From positions 12,587,063 to 12,651,062 of the forward strand of contig CM040755.1 of the NCBI GenBank assembly GCA_022829145.1: a stretch of 64,000 nucleotides of DNA, written 5' to 3'. The position numbers and the translations under genes are program-made. The stretch is from Albula goreensis. Its lineage: Eukaryota > Chordata > Actinopteri > Albuliformes > Albulidae. A model generated the notes under the pieces. The model was not told the DNA's origin. It saw only the letters and a list, made by a program, of their open reading frames with translations, and did not search any database. Shown in pieces: positions 26,088 to 34,520 of this stretch; position 1 is the stretch's first letter, and the number at the start of each line of letters is the position of its first letter.

Positions 26088-27277
26088 AGGATGAACCGAC
26101 TGGGCCTTTCAGCTCAATTAGAGCAGTTGAGAGAATTTTTATGAACATGCAAGAAACACGAAGCAGGGGATTAGTGGATGACTAAGAAGCAGCAAAATGA
26201 CTGTGGTGAGCTTATACATTGAGGAAAGTTCAAAAATTATTCATTTAAAGAAGGGCCGACCTATAGAGTTGTATGGTCATGTTATTTGCATGGTTTAATG
26301 CATCACTGCTATGACCTTGTTTTCCAATAGAGATCTCTCTCTGGCGCGCACGCACGCACACACACACACACACACACACAAAAACTGCATCAAACAAATG
26401 TCAGCAAGTAGCTTCAGCCTCCATAGGAGAGCCAGAAGAGCAGAAACTTTGCTTTCAAATACAGAATTTGACTGTTATGAGCTTATTATTCACTCTCTGT
26501 GAACAGCACACTGTGTACGAAACAATGATTTTACTGTATACGAGTATGGCATTTTAGAAACATGAAGGTTACAACTCACCAGGTGGTCCAAGCAGTTTTC
26601 CCCTTTTGACTGTTAATAAAATTAAAATATTAGCCTAACAAAGGTGTTGTTTTACAAGCATAAGTAAATTGACCCAATTATAAACAAGTAGTTCAAGGTG
26701 TATGTGGCATGCTTTTGTCAACAAGGTCTTCCAACTTAAATTTTCAAACTGAAGCGTGCATTCAACAGTAAAATGAAAATGTTGTAGAACCAGAATTTAA
26801 TTTACATACATTTGTATCAAAAAAAGAATTTAAACTGAAAGACGGGATCATTACAACTTACTTTATGCCTACTTAAGTTGCTTAACAGTTTAATATTTCA
26901 AATTGAATATAAAATCAATTAACCGTATCTGCCGTACACCCTGCTGCTTTCAACATGTTCTAAATACGTGAAATCTACTCTTAGCTCAATTGTTTAGTAA
27001 CAGGATTGTACAAACTGTTAGATCGATCTTTTTTCATACGGTCTTACATGAGCTTAAGTAACAACTATAAACATCCTGGCGGCGAACCAACAGAAGGAGA
27101 ACACAAAATATCTCACAACGAAATCCTCAATGTCCCAAAACGACTTTTTCCACTGTGACCATTACAGGCCCAAATGACCCTTTCAAGGTTTCAAAGATTG
27201 AGGTGTGAAAAAATGGCTAAACCCCAGCCCAGTTAAAAAAATATGTTCGCTTTACCTTTTATGTTGAGTAAATACAT
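5385..27277 (-). CDS. Divergent Munc13-C2A-type C2 domain protein, split gene, 3' end not seen
   Basis: Twelve exons, all with GT-AG introns, join in one frame to about 436 residues: 27277-27256, 26609-26580, 22317-22218, 21845-21728, 21583-21490, 21165-21112, 20819-20751, 18624-18480, 15606-15499, 15127-15014, 11735-11478 and 5581-5385. Residues 1 to about 105 form a C2 domain that matches UNC13A/B C2A residue for residue from the start Met, including DKFNAYVT, QPSWEQ, EVWDKGLMWD and EGPGQWWSL. As in UNC13 C2A, the Ca-binding Asp residues seem absent. In UNC13 this domain dimerises or binds RIM at the active zone; the same role here is inference. Residues from about 160 on are rich in Ser, Thr, Asp and Pro and look disordered. 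I do not recognise them from UNC13A, B or C. Whether C1, C2B and MUN domains follow is unknown because the gene probably runs off the left edge. The C2 call is firm, the exon chain good, and the orthology open. Confidence 0.75.
5582..11477. other. Intron between exons 12 and 11
   Basis: About 5.9 kb of AT-rich sequence. Splice-like fragments occur near 6605-6640 and 9780-9960, but they do not fit the reading phase. A possible relic of a hAT transposase end lies on the plus strand at 10910-10996. No other repeat was recognised. Confidence 0.5.
10910..10996 (+). mobile_element. Possible hAT transposase C-terminal relic
   Basis: A short open stretch reads APLFTPACERLLGLSRRQIT and then stops. 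It resembles the hAT dimerisation motif (roughly P.S.A.CERLFS.AG.I.T). Only about 28 codons can be compared, no inverted repeats were found, and a strong pyrimidine tract with AG precedes it, so a chance match or an unrelated exon is possible. Confidence 0.22.
11478..11735 (-). CDS. Exon 11, large Ser/Thr/Asp-rich exon
   Basis: The acceptor is CATTCTTTCTTGCAG, a strong tract, and the donor AAAAT|GTGAGTGA. It encodes 85 full codons, starting SVNSCPNLLQASEAVPG and ending SSDESPGQVK. It is low in hydrophobic residues and rich in Ser, Thr, Asp and Pro, as expected of a disordered scaffold region. The 258-nt length is again a multiple of three with matched phases. Confidence 0.75.
12691..12949. 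repeat. 21-bp minisatellite, about 12 units
   Basis: The unit is close to TATATCCATTTAAGAGCAGAA, repeated with substitutions. Because 21 is a multiple of three, one plus-strand frame stays open and reads a seven-residue repeat (YIHLRAK and variants) from 12755 on. It lies in the intron between exons 11 and 10 on the opposite strand, so this reading is a by-product of the array. Confidence 0.9.
13229..13250. repeat. T22 homopolymer
   Basis: An uninterrupted run of 22 T in the intron between exons 11 and 10. It could be the tail of a minus-strand retroposon, but no body was recognised beside it. Confidence 0.95.
14229..14439. mobile_element. Mariner-type MITE, about 211 bp
   Basis: The terminal inverted repeats are CAAGGTGTGGCT at the left and AGCCACACCTCA at the right, with 10 of 12 positions pairing. 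Each end is next to TA, the Tc1/mariner target site. The left end continues ATTAAATAATGACACT, which resembles mellifera-type mariner ends (GGCTATTAAATAACGAGAC) as I remember them. There is no coding capacity. It lies in the intron between exons 11 and 10. Confidence 0.7.
15014..15127 (-). CDS. Exon 10, Ser/Pro-rich
   Basis: The acceptor is ATTTCTTGACAG and the donor GACAG|GTAAGATT, both near consensus. The 114-nt exon encodes SQGETDLGKDNNGKM, then a Ser/Pro/Cys-rich stretch ending PSPHLMD. Its length is a multiple of three with the same phase at both ends, so it could be skipped without shifting the frame. Confidence 0.7.
15499..15606 (-). CDS. Exon 9
   Basis: The donor is CTCAG|GTAGCAG. I chose the acceptor CTTCTGCTACTTGAG because of its pyrimidine tract. 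An alternative AG at 15589-15590 would shorten the exon to 90 nt and also keeps phase. It encodes GRQGSFAFPDWNEYM, then NSMTSMSYISEELL. The aromatic and acidic residues look like a conserved short linear motif, but I do not recognise it. Confidence 0.65.
15607..18149. other. Intron between exons 9 and 8
   Basis: AT-rich on the exon 9 side, becoming GC-richer from about 17.0 kb. A splice-bounded 44-nt segment near 16370-16415 would shift the frame and is not accepted. No repeat family was recognised. Confidence 0.5.
18150..18440. promoter_or_regulatory. CpG-rich island, possible internal promoter
   Basis: This stretch holds roughly 20 CpG dinucleotides in under 300 bp, in clusters such as GGCGGCGGCAGC, CCCCGCGCTCCG and CAGCGCGATGCGG, while the flanks are CpG-poor. 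It begins about 40 bp 3' of exon 8 on the gene strand. UNC13B uses an alternative internal promoter, so a shorter isoform starting here and joining exon 9 is conceivable. That isoform is inference. Confidence 0.45.
18480..18624 (-). CDS. Exon 8, acidic and Ser/Thr-rich linker
   Basis: The acceptor is TTACCTACAG and the donor AG|GTATGCC. It encodes 47 full codons containing VEEIPSEQRDRGD, GDPSDSTVTAAG and FTPRLSDTDIDA. The composition suggests a disordered linker. It starts with two bases and ends with two, consistent with exons 7 and 9. A CpG-rich island lies immediately 3' of it on the gene strand. Confidence 0.7.
18625..20750. other. Intron between exons 8 and 7
   Basis: Mostly AT-rich. 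A GC-richer block lies at 19630-19870, with no tRNA-like boxes and no phase-compatible exon. Nothing else was recognised. Confidence 0.45.
20751..20821 (-). CDS. Exon 7
   Basis: The acceptor is GTTTTACAG, with a second AG two bases later (exon start 20819), and the donor is T|GTGAGTAT. The open frame reads EGEHRTQSTIHF, then PKKGMVGLSMY. The end phase fits exon 8 exactly. The start phase fits exon 6 only if the second AG is used. No known domain is seen. Confidence 0.65.
21112..21165 (-). CDS. Exon 6, short acidic segment after C2
   Basis: The acceptor is CCCTTTTAG. It encodes (T)EIPEDEVLSLVESLPQ, matching the position of DIPEEEARYW in UNC13A. Three GT donors lie close together: after CAG (exon end 21119), after CAGGTG (21116) and after CAGGTGGTGG (21112). 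Only the last, which has a weak consensus, keeps phase with exon 7. The other two would need a small unseen exon in between. Confidence 0.7.
21490..21583 (-). CDS. Exon 5, end of the C2 domain
   Basis: The acceptor is AATTTCCAG and the donor ACAG|GTACTC. It encodes EGPGQWWSLHSDDD, then RPTHHQIMLDMYYELPT. UNC13A has EGPGEWLTL and later RILLDTRFELP. The loop between them is about 14 residues shorter here, because the segment carrying NEICGTKDP in UNC13A has no counterpart. Confidence 0.88.
21728..21845 (-). CDS. Exon 4, second half of the C2 domain
   Basis: The acceptor is ATTTACAG and the donor CAG|GTGCTG. The first base completes Phe51. It then encodes EINDLERAVFVEVWDKG, LMWDLLLGSVRIP and ICSIELGTQ. 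UNC13A has EINRLDLGLTVEVWNKG and LIWDTMVGTVWIP at the same place. The exon ends in phase 0. Confidence 0.9.
22218..22317 (-). CDS. Exon 3, core of the C2 domain
   Basis: The acceptor is CCCCTTAG and the donor TT|GTAAGTAT. It encodes residues 18-51, with DKFNAYVTIQV, then NLKATTISM and QPSWEQNYAF. Munc13-1 has EKFNTYVTLKV, NVKSTTIAV and QPSWEQDFMF in the same places. The Lys at position 32 is kept. This exon gives the clearest family assignment in the window. Confidence 0.9.
25175..25236. repeat. Two interlocked perfect inverted repeats
   Basis: Arms of 19 bp (25175-25193 and 25202-25220) and of 17 bp (25189-25205 and 25220-25236) overlap in the order A, B, A', B'. The segments include CTCCTGTACAGCAAATTC and TTCAGACATTTGAAT. 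Both arm pairs are perfect. The order allows one hairpin or the other, or a pseudoknot-like fold, but not one simple stem. Confidence 0.9.
26056..26086 (+). repeat. A31 homopolymer
   Basis: A run of 31 A in intron 2. It may be the tail of a plus-strand retroposed sequence, but no body or flanking duplication was identified. Confidence 0.95.
26345..26381. repeat. (CG)/(CA) microsatellite
   Basis: A short GCGCGCACGC head passes into an uninterrupted CA run. It lies in intron 2, about 200 bp 3' of exon 2 on the gene strand. Confidence 0.9.
26580..26609 (-). CDS. Exon 2, 30 nt, first C2 strand and loop
   Basis: The acceptor is TTTTATTAACAG and the donor G|GTGAGTTG. The exon encodes KRGKLLGPP with split codons at both ends. 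UNC13A/B have an equivalent boundary just before the (D/E)KFN motif, so the intron position agrees with the family. The small size is supported by phase on both sides and by the homology. Confidence 0.8.
27256..27277 (-). CDS. Exon 1, start codon and first 7 residues
   Basis: The exon reads MYLLNIK plus one base and ends at AAAAG|GTAAAG. UNC13A and UNC13B begin in the same way (MSLLCV.V), with the first coding exon ending soon after, which is why I chose this Met. The split codon becomes Val when joined to exon 2, giving MYLLNIKVKRGK against MSLLCVGVKKAK in Munc13-1. The transcription start and 5' UTR are not resolved. Confidence 0.75.
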
Positions 27278-27500
27278 TTCCAAATACTTTCTTTAAGTTC
27301 TCTTTAGCCTTTGTGTCATTCAGAAGACAGAATTGTAATGACTCATGATCAGCCGCGCGAACGTTGTTTTACTGTATGTAAATCGTGATTTAAATTCGTA
27401 ATTTACAAGGCATGGTAGAACAGGGCGCAACATACATGTAAATAGCACCTTCATACATTGCTCTCGTATGCACTAATGCAAACTCACTTCTGTCTCGTAC
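27278..27500 (-). promoter_or_regulatory. Probable 5' UTR or promoter-proximal region
   Basis: This is the sequence directly upstream of the start codon. It holds an AP-1-type site TGACTCA at 27339-27345 and a small CpG cluster (CCGCGCGAACG) at about 27353-27363. There is no clear TATA box. A donor-like GAA|GTGAGT at 27488 could end an upstream exon. The transcription start is not defined. Confidence 0.35.
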
Positions 27501-27734
27501 ATAATTTTTCTTTGTATCGAACCAGGAAACAGTAACTTGTGGAGTTTTTGAAGATTCAAGTTTAAGGGTGTCAGGTATTTCGGAACACGACTTCAGTTTC
27601 TGAAGAAAATGGTATTTGGGAAGTACATATCGCTTGTAACTGCCACCAGAGTTATTCGGCCATCGATAACCAGATAGGTTTGCTAAACATGAATCCGGAG
27701 AGTACCATGATTTGTTTTGACATACAACTAGCAA

Positions 27735-28440
27735 TGTTTAGCTCAGCCATTGGTCATAATGGGGTGATAAACATTAAGCTTGCTCCCCATATAACATGCT
27801 GAATGCTTCTTAATAATGTTTTTCCTTAACAATTGTATTTTAATCATTCTTATGTGGTATTTTGTTTTGTACTATTGCTTTATCTTAATCCAAAACATAT
27901 TAAATAAGGGTAGGAATCAAAGGGGTCAAAAAAGATTCGTCTTGATAAGAAAATTATCCTTTTTTTTTTCGCTAGAGCCTTCAAACGAAACATATGCAAC
28001 ACAAACCACAGTGGAACTGGTTCAAGGTAGACGTTTCTCTCGGGCATATATGAAAAACAGCATGGCCCGGGCCATGATTCAAACCTCTAAACATGCAGAT
28101 TGGATTCGTGGATGGAACACAGCTGTTTTTCAAAGCACTTACCATCAGACACTGCTGCATTGGACCAACGGGAGATTTCAGGATGCAGTGAGGGCTAGGG
28201 CTTTCCAACAGAAAAACCCGCACTGGCTCATAGTGGGTTAGCCCATGATGGCCCCATCAAACGTGCCACCGTGGCTCCATGCTGTACATTGGGCAAATGC
28301 AGTGGTGTTTGCTGGGTTGGCCTCGGGGAAATATTGATTTTATGCATAGGTGAATGTTATGCTAAAACGTAAGCCACACCGAATGAAAGCCCCTGTCAAG
28401 ATATAACAATAATAAAGAAAAGCATCACTTTGCTCTCAGG
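27735..28440. other. 5' flank of the C2 gene
   Basis: AT-rich to 27.97 kb, then a moderately GC-richer block that contains a 16-bp perfect palindrome at 28061-28076. A 141-codon plus-strand frame spans it, but it lacks a recognisable domain and its first half is low-complexity hydrophobic, so I do not call a gene. Confidence 0.4.
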
Positions 28441-28469
28441 TGAACACTACCATGGAGACAGGTACGTCT

Positions 28470-28710
28470 ACTAAGAGACGGTAGCATCGATATCCGTAAA
28501 TTTAATTGCAATTTGAGACGTGATAATTCAGGCTTATATCGAACAACGGAACAAATGGAAATCAGCTTTGGACCGTAGCTGGCAGCAATTAGCGTAATAC
28601 TATCGTGTGCGCTCCTTGAGTGTGTTCTCACGGTGTTCATAATGGAACCAAGGATGCCTCTTTGCGCTGTGATCCAGAGGACCTGCATCTCCTGTATCCT
28701 CTCATCAGAG
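28470..28710 (-). other. Copy A of an inverted, strongly preserved non-coding element
   Basis: Read on the minus strand, this matches 59590-59800 on the plus strand. The 83-bp core at 28594-28676 differs by one base from 59608-59690. Outside the core the match continues for over 100 bp with many substitutions and small indels, including the shared blocks GATATAAGCCTGAATTATCA and CATTTG. There is no long open frame, tRNA box or poly-A tail. It is either a duplicated constrained element or an exapted ancient repeat. Confidence 0.85.
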
Positions 28711-29880
28711 TCTAATGGAGATTATGCAGTTTCATTGATATGAAAGCTGCCTCCCCAGGCTGGGCATAAATAGCACTGGTGCAGGTAAATATCCTTGGTA
28801 TATGCCATTTAATACAGTTAACTCTGTAATTAACTGACTGAATTACAGAGAAGTCTGGCAAATTGCTTTCCATTTTTAGGTTTCCTACATGCTGTGCACT
28901 GACATTTCTCTTGATCTGATGGTACGTCAAGATTGTAAAACCATGAGGGACGAGGCCTGGTGTACAATAAACGTGATGTGCTCAAATAGAATGAGACTGG
29001 TGCATGGAACATTATTTCCACAGAAACAGTCTATTTTCTGACTTGAGGTTCATGAGCAAGAAACCCGTTTGTTCATCTGAAAGAAACTCAAGGAGGAGCA
29101 CAGAGGGCAAGGAGCTGTAGGATACTCGAGGCTTTCATATGTCCCACTGAAAAGCCATAAGGTTTCACATCTCATGGGAGCTAAAGGAAAAGTGACTATT
29201 TCCCCATTTCTACAATGGCATAGAGGCATTTAATTTATTGTGTTAGGTTAAAGCCAGAATGCATTTCTAAACATCCATGGCCTGAATGCTGGTTGGTGGC
29301 TTTTGGCCGATGAGTCTGAGAAACTGCCAAGTCAATTATTGAACAGTGCTCTCAAATTTCAATGCATGTATTATTACTTTGATCATAAGCTTTATGAGCT
29401 GATATTTCTTTGCCACATTTTCACTGTTTGTGGTTTCTTCCAAAAGATCTGTAAGTTCAACACATAAAATGCACTCAGTATTTTGAGTAGCATTGTGTCT
29501 TAACTTACTTATACTGTAGGTAGGACACCATTTATCTTGAGCCTTTACCTTCTCATGGCTAATTAATTACCATTCATCATGCAATGTGCATGCTGAACCA
29601 TGTTTTTGGTGGGAGATTTTGGGTCCTACTATTTCAATCCAGTTTGCATTGAGCTCAGTAATTTGTCTGACACATGAAGAATCCACCAGTGTCAAAATTT
29701 TTCACTTCAGATCACTTACTGTCACAAGGCCCAGATAATCAAAAGTTTAATTAGTATGAGATCTTAAATGTATTGTGTTTGGGATTGTGAAATTAATGTA
29801 AAAAGTGCCATTGCTGAAAGCATGCCATAGAGAACACCAATTTTTCCATAACGCAGATCTTTCCTAGTTGCCCAATGATA
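28711..29880. other. Intergenic sequence, nothing recognised
   Basis: AT-rich sequence with no exon, repeat family or RNA gene that I can support. Confidence 0.5.
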
Positions 29881-29883
29881 TGA

Positions 29884-29896
29884 TGCCATCTAGTGG
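29884..29896 (-). promoter_or_regulatory. CTCF-like motif, minus orientation
   Basis: The minus strand reads CCACTAGATGGCA, a full match to the CTCF core CCASYAGRKGGCR. It is about 2.6 kb upstream of the start codon of the C2 gene. Confidence 0.5.
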
Positions 29897-31349
29897 TCAT
29901 GGTCATTATTACAGTAATATTTTACTTGCCATGTTTCAGCAAATGAGTGTTGTTTTTTTTAAGTAAAATAAGGTTTAACTGGGAGGGTAAAGGTGATTCT
30001 GTACCTGCTGCATGTAAATCCTTAATCCACGACTGTACCTCCATCCCCTCTGATTTTCTATACTTTTGGGGTAGGTTGACAACTATGTATATGATGAACT
30101 CATATTAAGCATAAATGTCTAGCATAAACTTATTTTGGTGTTGTGGCCCTCTTAGCCCGTGGGAGGTATCTTTAATTTTTAGGTAGTAGCTGAAATGTAT
30201 AGCCATTATAACTCATGATGACTTCTTTGCTGATTGAAATTAAGCCATTACATTTGCAGCAGTGACACAGTTGCTGGCATTAGTTTACATAATGTGAACA
30301 GATAAAATAAATGTGTAACCACCTTTGCAATGTGTGAAGTAAATGTCATGACCATGGAAAGTACTATTGTTTGCACTACTGAATTTTCCTATCAAAACAC
30401 CATTTATCATGCAGTAGTTGGCATGACCAAAATGAGGTTTTATATATAGAAGGTAAATATATAGAACCTAACATATATATACAGTATGATTGGGGTTTGT
30501 GAAGTTTTATGAAATCAAGGAGAAAGCCGTTGTGCTGTGTTTGTGGGGATCCATATTAGTCGCTGTGAAAGAGCATTAAGCACTTGCCCACTGATCGCAC
30601 TTGTGGAAGAGTGCCATTCTTGGGGGTCTCATTTGGCATATGGGGAATGTGTTTTTTCCACAAAGAACACAGAGGAGTTCTGACAGGATCTGGTGAACCA
30701 AAGTTACTCTCTTTGAGGCCATGTGCAATAAAAAAGTACTTAAATCTTTTCAGGGGCTGACATTATTCTGTTTTAGAACGAAAAGAACACATTGATGTGC
30801 ATGTAGCCATGATTTTGCTTTCAGTACTAAGATGATGACAGTTGATATTTTTTTCTGTTTGGATTTTCATGAACAGTAGTGGCAGGGTATAATAATGCTT
30901 CAGGTCATAATGCTAGGACATTTACGTTTTGTATGGTTTCATCCTGAAAATAGTAAATGTACGAAATCAGTGGGGAAGAGGTTGGATTCACTGATTTCTG
31001 ATAGAATGACCCAAGTGTGTGCCATATAATTGGGTTCATTACCAAAGTACCTCCATGTCAGTAGAATAAAATGTTGGACATATTACACAAAAGAAACAAC
31101 TGTCCACACTTCCATGGTCACTTCTTTTATTTCTTCCATGGGCACCTTACTTTCCCAGTCAGGAAAATTAATGAAAAAAGTGTCTATTAATACCAAAAGT
31201 GAATAAATACACCTAATAGTCAAATACCTCTAGGTTATGTGATATTTTATTATAAGAAAAAACAGGGGAATATTTTCCTACATTTATAACACATGCCAAG
31301 ACCTAGTTTTTAACATGTTCGCAAGCTGTTGGGGCATTATAAGATGTAT

Positions 31350-31363
31350 CCAGCAGATGGCAG
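31350..31363 (+). promoter_or_regulatory. CTCF-like motif, plus orientation
   Basis: The sequence CCAGCAGATGGCAG fits the CTCF core at all informative positions. It points away from the minus-strand motif at 29.89 kb. Confidence 0.5.
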
Positions 31364-33780
31364 TGTTGACCAGTTTTGGCCGCACTTTCAACCGTGAAGA
31401 TCATTGTCTGAGGACTGTTAACAAACTGAACAAAGAACGTCAATCAACAATTATCTGAGGATGTAAGGCCAGATGAAAATAATGTGGTCTTGACATTAGG
31501 AAATTTTACATACACGTACAGACACACATACACAAACCACAGAAACATGTCTGTTGTACTTACCAGCATATGTGATTGTTTTAAGTATCTGCAACTGAAA
31601 CAAATTCAGCAAGAAGCTAAGCTAAACAGCTGCCTGGGGACAAAGGCATAGTGGCCACAAATTAGTGATTGTTCATGTTTTATTCAAAGTGAGGTGAAAT
31701 TGTAATGAGGGGTACACATTTAACTAGTTGTAATGTCTGCAGCACACATTGTGCTCTCAGAAGGTATTTGAAAAATGTAAAACATTCCTCAGTCTTCCCT
31801 GCTATTGAGGAGTTTGACCTTGACCACCAAGATGACTTTTATCAATTATGCTTATGGGATATGGAAGTACAGAAGAAAAACATATAAAAACAATTGCATG
31901 GCCTTTATTGTATGGGATCTATATTCTACCAGTGAAGAAGCATAGAACAATGCACTGGTGAAAGAGTATGTCCTTGCCTCGACTTTATTCAATTCAATGG
32001 TGTTCACTGACAAATGAATTGTCCTGACAATTCAGAAAAAAAGAATCCATGCTTGGTTGGATACAGGATAATACAAGCCTTCCTTGAATATCCTATTCTT
32101 GCTGCTGTGTGTAGTTATTTAAAGAACTTGCGTGCCCACCCTCCCTCGCTTTCAGCGTATCAGTAAAATGTAACTGGCTCTGACTCCACAGACCCCAAAC
32201 ATATAAAGGGTTGAGATTAGATCAGAGCTCTGAAGGCTGACAATGGCCTAACTCTGCTCTCTGCTTGTACTTCCTTTATCTCGCCATAGTGTAGGGCACT
32301 AACTATACAAACAGATGCAAAATAGACAACGCCGCCAGCAAGTAGAACATTAACACAGGCTGTCTCTGCCTTTTATAAGAGGTTTGTTGGTTATGCTTGT
32401 GATTTGGGTTTTATTGATTCCCTGATAAATGTTAACAGGACGGACCCTATTTTTGAACTGGTGTTGGACACATGATCACCGAAGAGGTGCAGACTTCTGT
32501 AAAAAATTTAAAAGGAATTTCATATCCTCTTGTCATCCATGCATTTCCTCCCACTCAGTCAATTAAGCCATATTATTATTTAATTGGATATGCCAACCTA
32601 ATTTTGATGAACATAAGAGTAATTTACTTTCATAAAAATATTTTAAATATTGACTGATCATTATAATGTAAATTATATTGTTCAAAGGTACACAATTAAT
32701 TGATATTGATTGTGTTGATGAGTCTTCTTATTTTCACTTTGTAATGGGTACCCATAGATATACAGTGTGGTTTCTGCATAGCCTGTGGCTTCAGTATGTA
32801 GCCTGTGGGACCAGGACCATGATTGCTCACTGGAATAGTTTTACATACTCCACTAGATGGAGGCTTAATACCACAGGAGAAATTGGTAAAGATCAAATTT
32901 GCTTTGAAATTGTTGTCACATGATAATTATTCATAATTCAGATCCTTCACCCCATCAGAACAGTCATAGACATTCTGGAGTTAACATGCAATGTGATCGT
33001 TCCTCTGGAGGCAACATATAAGGTAGTAATTAAGCTTGTGATAATACAATGCGTATGACTCTTGAGAATTCATCAGATTACTTTTTGAAAAGTCATGGCA
33101 TTTCGGATTTTCACTCATTACATAAACTGTGCCTCTCTGTGCTTGGCATTTCACTACCCAGCTGAAGGTGTTTGATGTCTTAATCAAAAGCAGAGGGTGA
33201 TGAACCCCTTTTTCATGTGTTGGGAATATTCTGTTTAAATGTATATTTCTGATTGTCAGGTATGAAAAATTGCAAGAACAAATTATGCACAGTTAAATGA
33301 CTGTGTGGTCAAACCAGTTACACTGTGGAGATTACAATTATAAATATTACCCGTTTTTCATTTTTCTGTGCAAGTAGGTTGAAATCGAAAGGTTCCCATA
33401 TATATTTCTTGTACAGAATATATATTTCTAGTACAGTTGATAGTAATCAAAATTTAAACCCGGAATATGAATGCCAGTCTAAAAGAACACACCTGTCTTA
33501 CGTGGCAGTAACAATGGAGACCATGTTAAACACTCTGCACTCATGTCTGATTGAGCATATCGATCATACAGGTATGAAGGGCCATTATCATGCCACCCGC
33601 CTTGATAATCACAGAAGAGGGAACAAGTGGATATCCTCTTATATTGGCCATGATAATGAGCTCCACTTAAGCCTTGTCTGATGTCTCAGTGTATAGCTTT
33701 GTCATCTCTGCTATGAGGCAAACCATGGCTGTGTGCAGTGGAAGGGGATCCAGAGAGATTTAGGCTGGGAGGGGGGTCCT
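31364..33780. other. Intergenic sequence
   Basis: AT-rich. A moderately GC-richer patch at about 32130-32380 might be regulatory. No exon is supported. Confidence 0.4.
32850..32863 (+). promoter_or_regulatory. Weaker CTCF-like motif
   Basis: CCACTAGATGGAGG matches the CTCF core except at the C after GG. It has the same orientation as the motif at 31.35 kb. Confidence 0.3.
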
Positions 33781-33794
33781 GAGTGTACCAGGGG

Positions 33795-33935
33795 GCATAT
33801 GCAGACGCACACACCCCGACCCACATGCATGTACACATCCACACACAGACAGACACACACACTTACGCATAAACAAATACGTACAAACACACTTACACGT
33901 GCACATATAGATACACATACATAATAACATTAATA
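33795..33935. repeat. Imperfect CA-rich array
   Basis: About 140 bp of interrupted CA/CACG repeats. The open frames across it are artefacts of the dinucleotide repeat. Confidence 0.85.
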
Positions 33936-34039
33936 TGAACATTTGTGCATGTAGATGCAAACACACGTAGACTACAAACTCATACATGAATGTGCTGTTA
34001 TACAAGCGCACATATATACACATATGTCCATGCGGTCAC

Positions 34040-34520
34040 AGAGTCACATGATCACACACCAGCTGGCTGACAGGTGGGCACAGAAGGGGGAGCCCCTTAG
34101 AAGGTGCAGGTACAAGATGAACTTGGGGAGGTTTATTAAAGGAAATCGCACCATGTCACACACCATCAAAAGGCCCAACAAAAACACTGCTGCTGGAAGA
34201 TTTGTCTGGAGTTTGGAGAGCGCACGGCCATTGTGTGAAACAGCGGGGGACAAAGAAACAAGACCATCCATGCAGAACTGAGCAGCTGTGGCCAGATCTC
34301 CATGTGGGGAGGAAGAGGAGGGAGAATAAGAAAGAAACGGCCAGCTGAAATGATCTCAGCCGTGCCTGATATTAACAGGCAGATTAAAAAGAAATTCCGT
34401 CCACAGTGCATAATCCTCCAGCGCAAATGTACTATTAATTTACTCATCAGAATGGAGTGACTGTTAATGGAGATTAGAGACAGCTGTTTCCCATTTTGGC
34501 TCTTTTTGGGGTCTATTAGT
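34040..34520. promoter_or_regulatory. Candidate enhancer-like island
   Basis: GC-richer than the flanks, ending in a run of homeodomain-type words (CTATTAATTTAC, GTTAATGGAGATTAG, GGCAGATTAAAAAG). There is no open frame with splice support. Conservation could not be tested. Confidence 0.35.

Larger units (their letters stand above)
22318..26579. other. Intron 2 of the C2 gene
   Basis: About 4.3 kb, the first long intron of the gene. From about 23.5 to 25.7 kb it is GC-richer and carries several short open frames on both strands, with no motif I can name. This may be an old decayed repeat. It also holds interlocked palindromes, an A31 run and a CA array, listed separately. Confidence 0.5.

Noticed and set aside
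27816-28241. 141-codon plus-strand frame upstream of the C2 gene
   Set aside because: The first half is low-complexity hydrophobic translation of AT-rich DNA; no domain or splice support.
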